DNA from: Moniliophthora roreri
Taxonomy: Eukaryota; Basidiomycota; Agaricomycetes; Agaricales; Marasmiaceae
Length of the DNA stretch: 64,000 bases
Assembly (NCBI GenBank): GCA_001466705.2
Contig: LATX02000250.1
Location: 62,001 to 126,000, forward strand
Direction of reading: 5' to 3'
Part shown: positions 23,102-33,534 of the stretch, one piece after another
Layout of the letters: each line of letters begins with the position of its first letter
Numbering within the stretch: the stretch's first letter is position 1
Program-made: the position numbers and the translations under genes
The notes under the pieces: model-generated
What the model was told of the DNA's origin: nothing
Database searches by the model: none
What the model saw: the letters and a program-made list of their open reading frames with translations, nothing else

Positions 23102-25181
23102 TCATACGTCTTCGTTCATCACGATGGCCGAACGTGGCTGCCAGCGCAGGATTGTAGGCGGTCGTCGGGGTAGTGGCACCGCTTCCCGCGGTAGTTCTTC
23201 CGATGTCCTCACGGTAACTTGCTGTACATTGACTTCCAGCTATAGACCTGAATTAAGCTTGAACCATGAATAAAACGACTCGAGACTCACCGCCTTTCGA
23301 GATTTGACCATTGTTCTATCAACATCAGCAGGATTCTGGTTCTTGTCAGTACTCGAGTAATGAGTTTGAATCAGGTGACTTACTGTGAGGCTCAGAGGGT
23401 TTCTAGGTGGTACCGGTGCCGGGAAGTCTTCGAAACACAAGACTGGAAGTGAAGCATCGCTCCAGGGGCTGAGGCGAGGACCCATTCGTCGCAACTCCTT
23501 GCGAGTGTTTAAAGATGCCAGGAGGGAGTTGGCGTATACTTCAGGATATATTAGCTTGACGCATTGACAGACCATCTCTACTCACATTTCTCGATGATGA
23601 AGTGAAGCCCGAGAAAGATGAGGTTACCGGGCATCACTAGCCACTAAACGTAGTGATCAGAAATGTAGTGGCGCAGCCCCCAAAAGGTCGACGTACGCAA
23701 ATTAAGGAGGCGGTGGCGGCTAGGCTGTGACATGTGAGCTTGACGGTGTAGGTAGAGGTGTGGCAAAGCGAACCATGTAAGAAACCCATTTTCCAACGTA
23801 TAAAGGGTTAAAGTGTCAACCATTTTGATGAGGCTACCAAGAGAGGATTAGTCCCAGGTATGACAAGAGTAGTATGTCACGACGTACACCGTGGATGACA
23901 TCAAGCTTCTCATACTATGTAACTTCCAGCACAGTAAAGCGGCGATAATGACATCTATACCGGCAGACAGCGACAGGCCGGTAGTAAATACCCACTGTTG
24001 CACGACACAAATCAATCAGCCAATATTCGGGCAGCCAGATATCGTTCACTCATACCCCCGGATATCGACGAGTGAAAACTGAATATCGTTGCAAACGCAG
24101 CCTGGAAGGTAGTTAAGCCTGCTGTTTGATTTAAAATTAGACCCAATCCACGTACATCTGTGAAGTGGTGACTGGACAGACACGTCAGCTTTAATGCGGA
24201 TTGGAGCGATCAGCTAGCCGGACTCACCAGTGGCTGCGCCTGAATGACACCAAATCAGTCTGAAGCCTTAAATTACAACGGCATCACTTACCCACACGGG
24301 CGAGTGCGAGCGCAATCTGTTCCATATAAGTTCAACGCCAGGGGTAATGATTGATCAGATGGGGAGCGCCTCACTATAGGTACGGTAAGGAAGTAATTGC
24401 GATTACTGGCTATATTGAGCGCTCAGCTGGTGCAACGGGATTCAGAGAAGACTAAGACATACCTTTGAATATCTTGTGCGCGAAATAACTGGATATTGTG
24501 GACGGGTCAGTACGCAACTTCGTCGGCAGAGTGCGGGACTCTTACCAATGCGCTATAAGAGTTTGTATCGCCTGTAATTGCATCAGACAACACTGTATTT
24601 TTACAGAAAAACATGCGACCTACAGTGGCGACGACTGAAAACTAAAGGGAGATGTCAGGATGACTAGAGGTCGAGCAAAGTATTTCTCGTACTGCGATAC
24701 TCCTGGACCACTGTCTTGTCAGATGGTGCATTATTGGGTATATTTCGAGGCTCACCATGGTATATGGTCGATTTTGGAGTCGTCCCCTCTGAATGTGATG
24801 AAGTAGTTGAAAAGGCCCACAGCTAGACATGCAGAATGTATGGCATCCAGAGCCCTTGAGCCACAGTAAATTCAAGTGTTTCCGAAGGTATAGGAATACG
24901 AAGTCACCATACGAGTGTAACCTGAGATCTGGTCAGCCGTCGAGAGAATTGAAATACATGTCAGCCGACTCACCATTACTTTCAATAGGAGGATATCCAA
25001 AGGATAGAGCTTGAAATAAACAATGGACTGGACAAATACAATTCCGCTGAGTCTATCAGAAAGGTCTTAGATGTACTGTAAGACGCGTAAAAGAAGGCGA
25101 GATGACAAACCCAAAAGCCACGAGACTACCGAGAAGGAGCGCTGCATAACTGTATGATGGATCCGACAACGCTTCGATCAT
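23102..25181 (-). CDS. DUF6534-type seven-transmembrane protein (copy 3, full length)
   Basis: From the ATG at 25,181 the exons give YAALLLGSLVAFG, SIVYFKLYPLDILLLKVM, VWALDAIHSACLAVGLFNYF, FTTGLSLSAGIDVIIAALLC, KMVDTLTLYTLENGFLT and GNLIFLGLHFIIEK. Unlike copies 1 and 2 it continues through YANSLLASLNTRKELR into a tail of about 100 residues. That tail includes FPAPVPPRNPLSL and ends SAIVMNEDV. The family's 10-nt exon is at 24,693-24,702 and the 18-nt exon at 24,624-24,641. One splice near 23,880 (between MRSL and LIKMVD) is uncertain. Function unknown; a seven-helix plasma- or endomembrane protein is likely. Confidence 0.82.
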
Positions 25182-26329
25182 TGAGAAGAAATGTAGCGGG
25201 GAGTCGGACGTAGAAGCAGCTAAGGATCGTTGGAAATGATCCGTTTATATGTTCTTGTCACCAATGTCGAGGAATCGCCATGTAGATTTGCCTTCCATTG
25301 ATGATGAGAGATCTCATATAACCCTACTTTGATTTTCAGTCACAGGGGGACCTCCCGCGATTTAAATGTTCATGACCTCGAATGACTGAGCGGAAGGCAG
25401 GGCGCGACCATGGTGATAGTTACTCCCCCCGACTCGAACTAAAATCAGCCTCCAGGCCGACTAATCCACTGATTTGCGCGTCATGTGTTGATCGATATAT
25501 CCGTCTAGGGAAGAAGTGTCCAGATATAGCCTAAGATATATTGCCAACACTTACAGACCGCGCAATCAATCATCCCGAAACTCTGTATACTGCTGCAATG
25601 GATGCCTGGAATATACAAAGCGAAAGGGCGACAAACCGGACGTAGGAAGAGCTAGAAAGTTCCAAGCCGACGTAGCGGCAATTTGTGGAGTCGTGTGTTG
25701 ATAATTGTTTATCAACAGCTTCTATCATCCTTCCACGTGGCATGGTTCAATATGGCCTCCTCCGATACACCCTGATACACCTTTCACCTTTCACCCTGAT
25801 CAGCACTAGATTATTCTGTCCAAATACACTGTCTGGTTTGGATTTACCTCCAAAGCCACTGGAAATTACCCGACGATCTTACAGTCACCGAGGAAGGCCT
25901 AGAACCAGGTTCTATTGATTGAACGCCAACACCGCTACCCTGCTCTCCTGGAAATTCATTTATCTTGTGGTTCTGAAAAGTCAGGGCCAGGGGTTGAGAG
26001 CCCGTGGCATCCATGGCAGCTCTCGAGTGGTTCTGATGGCCTGAGACTCCTGGTTGTACGGGAGGAGGTACTTCGCCTTGTGAGTGTACCAGTACTGATA
26101 AGGCTCCCGCAGTGGGAAGGGTGCCAGTTTTCGGCTATGGGATATGGAACTGCTACTGGTAAGCCACCAGTAAACCTGTTTAGCTGGCTTTGACGTTGTC
26201 TGCCAGCGTTATAGTATCAAGGACCGACTATCGCATTAACCCGGGCTAGCTAGCGAAACCGTCACATGCCAGTTTATGCTACTGCCATCGATAACCCATT
26301 ATCCCTGACCTAAATCGGTCGATACAGAC
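25182..26329. other. Intergenic, no supported gene
   Basis: Short frames only. The first part is presumably the promoter of the minus-strand DUF6534 gene and the last part that of the GID4-like gene. Confidence 0.4.
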
Positions 26330-27114
26330 ATGGAAAACTACCCGCAAGACAAGCACCATGTTCTGCATGCAGGTTCTACTTTTCAGGGAACCCAAACAAG
26401 TCATCGCTCCCGTTACGACAGAGTGACTATCCTGGTTCGTGGAGCTTCGTATTATTTGCGGTCGGATTTTTAACGATTTCTATCTCTACCAAAGCTCTGT
26501 AGGAGGTGGACTTTCTTGCTTCCTCCATTTCTGGACACATCCATTCACATGCTGACGACTGAGCATCCAGAACTTACGACATACTTTGAGGGAGTGATCA
26601 TCGGTAGTCGAGATGGGTTTCAGACAGAACAGTGGGGCGCAACAGAGGAAGATGACATGCGTCACTGGAGACGTTTTCCGGCATTTGAACGGCTGGGGTT
26701 TGCGGACGGGGATATCAAGTTGTCACCCAACCTCGATGACGATCGATCAGTCGTTTTCATGCGATGGAAAGAAATGTATGTAGTTCCGCGGCATGAACCG
26801 CAAATTATCCAACGAGCCAGCTTTGCAGGTGTGTCTTGATTTATGGTACTGAGCCAGAATGCTAACCTATCTCTAGGTTTCTATTACATGTGCTTGGACC
26901 TCAATCCCTCCGACATATTGGGCGATCAAGTTCCCCCCACTCTTCCTGGATGGTATTTTCACCCCAATTCCGAGCCGTATGTTCGCTGACAGACCTTATT
27001 ACCCACCCTGACTTTAGCTGCAGATTTCAGCAGATATCGCTGTCCCCGTCCCTAAATGAAACCTTATCATCATGCGATCACTTGAATGACGAAGTACTTG
27101 CAGTTTTCTCTTGA
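26330..27114 (+). CDS. GID4/Vid24-like substrate receptor of the GID/CTLH ubiquitin ligase
   Basis: The start at 26,330 gives HVLHAGSTFQGTQTSHRSRY, matching the first strand of the GID4 beta-barrel. After an intron come LTTEHPELTTYFEGVIIGSR, DDMRHWRRFPAFERLGF, VVFMRWKEMYVVP and ASFAGFYYMCLDL, then GWYFHPNSEP and FQQISLSP. GID4 binds N-terminal proline degrons of gluconeogenic enzymes for ubiquitination. Two oddities are visible. The segment around 26,500-26,555 fits the family only partly in either frame, so a frameshift or non-obvious acceptor is possible. The usual C-terminal THVPE...FEFR is replaced by a different end (LNDEVLAVFS). It may be a diverged second copy or a decaying gene. Confidence 0.68.
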
Positions 27115-27506
27115 TTCCTGCGTCTGCGGCTGAGCGTCTGTTGATAGTGCTAGAGGCTAGAATATGCTCTACGCAGCATGTAGAGCTTCTGAACATGAAC
27201 GCTCGGTAAGATTTATATCAGGTCAACGTTAACCTGAACTCATGACATTTCCCCGCAGACGTATTGAATCTTCCACGAGGAAAGAAGCCACAGTCATATC
27301 GGCCTCATCTACAGCTGCTTCCGCAATGTGTTTTGGCAGCTTGAACTCATGGCGGAAAGCTCGTCATTTCTAGCGCTTCATAACACGTGTTGAACACACG
27401 GCTTTACACACGTACACGCACACGCACACATATAGATACTTTTTCAACTAGAGGGAGGCAGATGCTCCACCTTCAGCACCTGTACCCCACCAGTCATCAT
27501 TTACTT
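27115..27506. other. Intergenic with short CA-rich tract
   Basis: No gene. A CA/CG-rich simple stretch (about 27,408-27,431) lies about 75 bases before the start of the next gene. Confidence 0.45.
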
Positions 27507-28548
27507 ATGCCATCAACTGTAACCGCCCAACCCTACGACGCTTCGGATCCCGACCTCGATTTCATGTTGAAAAAACTGGGAGAGGCATCCAGGCAGAACA
27601 ATAATGTACATTTGATGGACATCTCAAGGCTGGCATTGGACTTGCATGAGTTGCGGAAGGTATGCCTAATCGCCTCGTTTCGTAGTGGCTTATTGACGAA
27701 ATTGGTAGGTCCCATTGCTAGTAGAGCTCCCAAGAGCCTGTTGTGACGCTGCTTACGCAGTTATTAGTGCTCATCAGAGCCTCCTTCAAAGTAGCGAGAA
27801 ACCGGCTTCCCCGTCGCTTCAAGAGAAACTCGAAATTTTACAGAGGTAGGCTTTAGTTCTTCGCATTAATTCGTCCTGTCTAAGGATCACCCAGTAAACT
27901 ATATGAAATCAACGACTTCGCAAGGACTGTCGCAGCTCGCAATTTCCTAGCATCTCTCTTCTCATATAAATGGGATGCGGCCAAGGTACAAGAGTACCGT
28001 ATGGAAATGACGCGATATGTCTGCGACCCCGATTTCGAACCGAAGGTCAATCTGATTCTTATATGTCCGCTTCGTTTCTGACCTTGGTACCTTGTTGATA
28101 CCGGTAGTTCGCAGCGGAGTCCCCGACAGAGCCTCCAATTAGCATTAACAAGAAATTGAAGAGAGTCTCTCTTCAAGTAAACACCAGATTCAACAGAGGC
28201 GATAGCCGACAGAATTGTCAGTCCTCCCCTTTTGTTTCAACACCCAAGCTGAAAATTCCGGCCCTCCTCATACCCAAAACGTCGAATACCCCAATCATTC
28301 CCACCAGCCCAGGCCTCCAGTCTCCATTCGGCCGATACTCCAATACCTCAACACCGACCCTGGCTACGCCTACAAGGCTTTCTACTTTTCAGTTTTACTT
28401 GGGGACAGTGAACTCGAGGAGCGAGGTTAATGTAACCAAAGGATGCGGAAACTCGGCCACTAATTATAACTATCAATCATTCAATTCGACTTCCATGCAG
28501 ATGATGTCTCAGGAAGGCGCGGAGGACGAATCGTGTCAGAGCAGATAG
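27507..28548 (+). CDS. Small HeLo-like protein with C-terminal motif (copy 3; module A, motif-bearing partner)
   Basis: Four exons (27,507-27,659; 27,709-27,845; 27,895-28,045; 28,108-28,548) give 293 residues. The helical part includes LVELPRACCDAAYAVISAHQ and the core pair EINDFARTVAARNFLASLF ... AAKVQEYRMEMTRYV. It is shorter at the N-terminus than the 3.4 and 11.7 kb genes. A basic Pro/Ser/Thr-rich linker follows, with repeated STPTLATPT-like text. The tail reads YLGTVNSRSEVNVTKGCGN then SATNYNYQSFNSTS. Its closest relative is the gene at 32.4 kb, with exon 3 of identical length (151 nt). It is convergent with the motif-less partner at 28.8-29.6 kb. Confidence 0.65.
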
Positions 28549-28833
28549 ACGTTCACAAGGTTTATAAATTTTGTATAGATCGGAGATTTATTTATATGAG
28601 ATGAATGGATAGCCAGCCTACTGCTTGCAGAACGTAATAGTAGCAGAAGCGAATATCGAATGTGTCAATTACTAGTACATTTTCTATGTTACAAATGATA
28701 AAGTATTGAATAAATTCGAATCCACCGTCCTCCTGACCCGGCGCTGAGAAGCCCTCAAAAGGCAAAGTTGTCCCTCTGGGACAGCTGATGTACTCGTGTA
28801 TAGATACCGCTCGGCGATAGCCATCACATACGA

Positions 28834-29628
28834 TCACTGGGAATGAGGCGAGCCTGAAGAGGCCATATAGACATAGAAGGAAATATTCGGTTGACCCGAT
28901 TGTGATCGGTTCCCGGCGAACCAATCTCTGGCTTTCGGCTTGCCCAAGGATACCGTGGCTAGCATCCGCGCAGAATTTGTGATATCCGACTCTGGAGGGG
29001 GCTGGGGTTTTTTCATCAGTGACCTGGATCGTATTGAAGCTGTTTCGACCTACGCTGAAAGGTGACAATGCCTGGTATACTGATGAAATGAAATTGTGAA
29101 TGGTGGTGTGGTCGTATTGCCCATATAGATTGTATCGGAACATCCGAGCTGCACCATTCTGGGTGAGAATGAAGGTCTCGATGTCCTTGAGCACCCTGAA
29201 GGCAATCCTCAGTACGTTTCCCCCGTGCGTGAACCATAAGATTGTATCGTACTCACCGTGTCAAATCTGCTCCGCGATGCTTCATGTAATTCGAGCATTG
29301 TACCCGTCGACCGGGGTCACTGCAGTCGATATCGTTGCAGGTACAGACGAGAAGAAATATGACTTCGCATATACGTTCGTTAAGTTTTTCGAGAATTTCT
29401 CTATGATAAACGGATGCCTATGTTGCACATGACTATCAATAAGAAGTATGATGAAAGAATTGGGTCCCAAACCTTGATAGCAACGTCAATTTTTGTTGCT
29501 AGCATACATAGTTCTCGAAGATAAGCCAGTGCATCGGTCCGAGTTTGGTACTGGTTGAGACTTTCCCTGATCTTTGTGGGAATGGGGTCAGAAGTGCAAG
29601 GATTGGGGTATACTGGCTGTTGGTGCAT
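28834..29628 (-). CDS. Small HeLo-like protein without tail motif (copy 4; module A, partner)
   Basis: Four exons (29,628-29,473; 29,417-29,257; 29,195-29,054; 29,001-28,834) give 208 residues. Visible segments are ALAYLRELCMLATKIDVAIK, ASVYHREILEKLNERICEVI, and the core helices VLKDIETFILTQNGAARMF and TIHNFISSVYQALSPF. The core aligns with the TLTEIRDF...QALDVF region of the 11.7 kb gene. Introns again fall in phases 0, 2 and 0. The last-exon frame was chosen because PPPESDITNS matches PPAESEITNS of the 33.5 kb copy; another frame stays open to 28,592 but is not conserved. There is no Asn-rich tail. The 3' end is 285 bp from its convergent neighbour. Confidence 0.62.
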
Positions 29629-32405
29629 TCTGGAGGGAGGAGCGTGGACCAATATGACCTCTTACCCAGCGCTGGAACCTTTTTTTTTTATACTTTTACG
29701 AGCGCGGAAGAACAGCCCGCTGATTTGACGCGCAATGGCGCCCAGCCATTAGACAAGACATAATATCTTCGCAGCAAGGGTGAGGCATGGCAGATCTCAT
29801 GCAGTCATCAGCCCCAGAATGCGATACAACATGAGGTATATCTGTAGTCATTGTGAGTGCATGAGGTTTCCTAGATCATTTTCTGATTGGGAGACGTATA
29901 GATCTGTCAACGAGAGCCGACAAGAATGTTGATATTATATTCTTGTGCTGAGATCTGAAATGAAGGCTTTACGTCCGAACGAGTTCGAACTCTACGCTGT
30001 GTTACGGCTGTACGTTATCGATCCGAATGACCTCGGTTGCGCGGCGTATCAACTAAACAACTTAAGTCAAGTAACCGGGCTCCGGAAGATATTATTCCCT
30101 GAGTATAGAACTGGGTTTCGTATAATGGTCACGAAATAAAAAAGTATCAGACTCACCCATAATTCCTTATATACTTCTCTTTCATAAGTGCATGAGGCTA
30201 AGTAGAGCGCTCAGCCACGGTGATGAGAGTGATAGCCAAAATGAACATATCCAGTCTATCGTGTGTTTGATGAACGCCGGCGGGGGTTCCATGCGTGGCG
30301 GGGCTGTAACCAGCGGCCACTTTCCCGGGGCTGAGGTAGCCAGACAGAACTGAGGGAAGGAGTTTATCGTGTCATGACAGCTTGACGGCCTAGAACAGCT
30401 GAAGTTTCCTCTTGTAGAGAACGGGATTTGCATAAAAATGCCATAGGCAAACTTCCTAAGCAACCCTTTGCCCTATGTTAATAATCATCATCAATGAATT
30501 CCATAGAGAAATGATGTCGAGAGGGCTTATCTTTGGAGTATCACGGAGCCTCGATATCGGTTTCACAACGAGGCAAAGCACCAGAGACTTGGCCATTAGA
30601 CAGCAGTTTCATCGGCTGCTGCCCTCAGGCTGTCTCCATCTCACGTCGACATACCCCTGAGTGGAGCACTCAAGAACTTGATGAACAGGGATTATTCCAA
30701 AGTGCCTGCTGATTGGGCGTTCCATCCTCCTGACACTGCTCGACTATCGGTGAGTTGAACGGAGCCTTGGTGACCAGAGGAACAGAGTAGATTCCAAGGT
30801 TCGGGACAGGGACAGGAGAGAAGACTTCTCAGTTTTTCGGGCCCGTGCAGGTTGGGTAGTCTAGAACTTGTCTCCAGTAATTACGAGTCCGAGTTTAGAA
30901 GGCCTAGGATTCGCCTTTATCTGCCAATTTTTCCTCATGTAGATGGGAAAGTTGCGTAGATCGTTTTACTTGGTTCGCTTCGTCGTCCGGCTTCATTCTC
31001 AACGTCGATTAGCCCTAGAACGTTTCTGCAAAATCACAACACCGGAAACTGACTCGTAAAGGCTGCCATCTGACCCTGATGGCCCACTGCGGCAAGTTCT
31101 GAATTGAGACGTAGTAGGGGGACCGGGGCACGGAGCAGAGGTTCTAGGCCTGTTTGACTGTGTTTGGCATGAGCTTCCGGCGCGTAGTCTACATTTCCGT
31201 GTACGTAGTTAGCTCGTCATCCAACCAGCAGCATTGTCTTCGGCATCGCGATAGCCAGACCACCCGGCCCTCTCCAACGTTTAAGGTTGACGTTGTACAA
31301 GCGCTACGAAATGTAGGTTTTGAATACTCAAGAACTCTTGAGTAGTTGATCAGACTTACGATACGGCGTTGAATCAGTTTTCAAAACAAACATCGTTGCG
31401 TCGTCGCGAAACGCTTGCGAAAACGTTGCCACGAGGTTTTTGAGCGGAGCTTGAAAATTAAAAGTTCCACGAGCCCGGCGCTTGCGCATAATTTGGCTCC
31501 CACTTTTTGTCAGATCACCGAGGCGTAGCCTGAGCATACCTCTAGTCTGTATGAAGAGTTAACTTTTATGGAACGCCAATTTCAAGTTTTTATAATGTTT
31601 GTTTCATTTGCAGCTTGTTTGAAGATATGGCATACTAATTGGGTGTTGAAGAGGTGTGATGTAACCGACTCAGGAAACTCTCTAAACTGACTATTTTGTA
31701 GTATCTGACCGCGCCATATGGCACGTACTTCGTAAAGGAACGGATGCTACGCTCTAGCAGAAGCTAGGGAAACATTTGTGCAGAGTATGAGGGCGAAGGA
31801 CCGTTTACCGTCATGGCACCACGATCAGGGAGATTTAAGGCACATCGGTCAAGAGTATCAGGAAACCGGATGCTGCACGGATTTCCTCACCCTTGTATAT
31901 ATGGTGTGTACCATGACGTTGCTGGAGTACATCGTCCGTTTTCTGACTACATGCCAGGGCCTCAAGGAATACAGGGAAAGTAAACCCGAATTCATCCGGT
32001 ACCGGCGGTGAAGTGTTCGATCCAACGGGCCATAAATACATATGAATTCCGGCAGAAACCTCTAATGAAACTTAATCGCAACCAGGCATCCGGGCTAATT
32101 CTCTTCCCGTTTTTGCCACCGTAACTGCTGAGCTCTTAAAAGTCGAGTTCACCGTTATGCATTTGTGGAATTTCTGGTCAGAGAATTCGGTCTCAAATGC
32201 ACTCCTTTGCACAGCGTTTTTTAATCTCCCACAACGACTTAGCTTCCATTGAGCTGCGTGGAAGGAATACCCAATATGACGCGGTACATTCGACACGCGA
32301 AAACCGCACGCCTTCAGACTTACATACCCTTCAGCGAGGGGACGGTTCCGTTACACCCCATCAAGCACTCACAGGTGCAAGTCGTTTCCCCAACCTCACG
32401 ACGCT
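29629..32405. other. Spacer between the two HeLo modules
   Basis: About 2.8 kb with only short frames of no recognisable family. It contains one copy of a dispersed 23-24 bp repeat (31,427-31,449). The last 60 bases resemble the coding start of the 27.5 kb gene, because the duplicated unit begins upstream of the present ATG. Confidence 0.4.
31427..31449. repeat. Dispersed short repeat, copy 1
   Basis: TGCCACGAGG followed by TTTTTGAGCGGAG occurs here and, with one extra C, at 36,828-36,851. Similarity outside this core is weak (CTTGAAAA against TTGGAAAG). Confidence 0.6.
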
Positions 32406-33347
32406 ATGGATTCCGAACTCGATATTATGGCAAACAAGCTGCGAAATGCTCGCGAGCAGAATAGCAACACGCGCTTGAAGAACCTCTCCAGTTCTGCACT
32501 GGAGTTGTATGATAACCGGAAGGTACTGTTTTCTTGCTTTATTTATCTCCTGTTCTGACCTGACAACGGGGACAGGTTTCGTCCTTGGAAGAGCTCTGCA
32601 GGTCCTCATGCGAGGTCGCGTTCGCAGTGATTATTTCCCAGTCTAATGCAAGTCCCAACAACGAGGTTCAAGGAAAACTCGTGGAAGTAGAAACGTAGGC
32701 TTCAATCGCTCTACTTGCGCTGCGACGTTGTCTAACGAGATACCCAGCATCATGGCCGAGATTAACAAGTTTGCGAGAATTGTTGCCTCCCGCAATTTTA
32801 TCGCCTCGCTCTTCCTACATAGATGGGATGCAGCTAAGATACAGGAATATCGTTCTTCCTTGAAGAAATATATCACCGACAAGGACTTTCGACCGAATGT
32901 AAGCAAGTCTTTAGGTTTCTTTTCATTTCTAACAATTCATAATACTAGGTGCCGGTTAACATTTGCGAAAACCTGACGCTTTCAGGTAGACGTAGCCGTC
33001 CCGTTTCGGGCAACGGCCAAACTTTCAATCGTCAGTCCTTCACTCCTCCCCCAACACGCAATTTAAAGAAGCCGGTCATCTCAACAAATCCTGTGAACAG
33101 CGCGGGGGTTCATTTCAATCCTATTTCGCCACTTTGCAGACACTCCAACGCCTCAGCGCCCGCGATTGCGACTCCTACCTCTGCAAAGGTTACTTCTGTC
33201 CGTGTTTGGCAGTACAACTACTTTGGTTCAGTAAGCGAAACGAATTTGACTCAAGGGAGTGGAAATAAAATTAATCACCGTAACTCCCATTCGTTCAATA
33301 CGGGGCACTACTACCAGGAAGACGTAGAGTTTGAAGAGATTCAGTGA
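32406..33347 (+). CDS. Small HeLo-like protein with C-terminal motif (copy 5; module B, motif-bearing partner)
   Basis: Four exons (32,406-32,522; 32,576-32,694; 32,748-32,898; 32,949-33,347) give 261 residues. The helices read SLEELCRSSCEVAFAVIISQ and EINKFARIVASRNFIASLF ... AAKIQEYRSSLKKYI, nearly the same as the 27.5 kb gene. The linker is Ser/Pro/Asn-rich, and the tail reads YFGSVSETNLTQGSGNKINH then RNSHSFNTGHYYQE. The homologous N-terminal codons of the 27.5 kb gene are present upstream, but the ATG there is ACC here, so translation must begin 15 codons later. It is convergent with the motif-less partner at 33.5-34.3 kb. Confidence 0.65.
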
Positions 33348-33534
33348 CCAGTGACGAGGAGTATGGTGTTTTGATGCATTCAATAGTTTACAATATGCGG
33401 TCTGTGTATATCAATCTATCCTATCGACCTTCTGGCATGGATGTCTTCGTAGAGATAAGCGTATGGGAAGATAAAGAAACAAGGATACCAGCCCTATCGT
33501 GGAGAATAAAGGGGGAGGGGGTTGCTTCAACTCG

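Noticed and set aside
13587..25181. DUF6534 genes as pheromone receptors (STE3-like)
   Set aside because: The conserved loops (KLYP, DTLxLYTxExG, NLIFxGLHF) are those of DUF6534; STE3 hallmarks and homeodomain or pheromone genes are absent.
25420..25480. Possible tRNA-like T-arm on the minus strand (GTTCGAGTCGGGG)
   Set aside because: No matching acceptor stem, anticodon arm or D-arm could be folded by eye.
28592..29050. Long C-terminal extension of the 28.8 kb gene in another frame
   Set aside because: The alternative frame with the stop at 28,834 is conserved with the paralogue at 33.5 kb, so the extension is not annotated.
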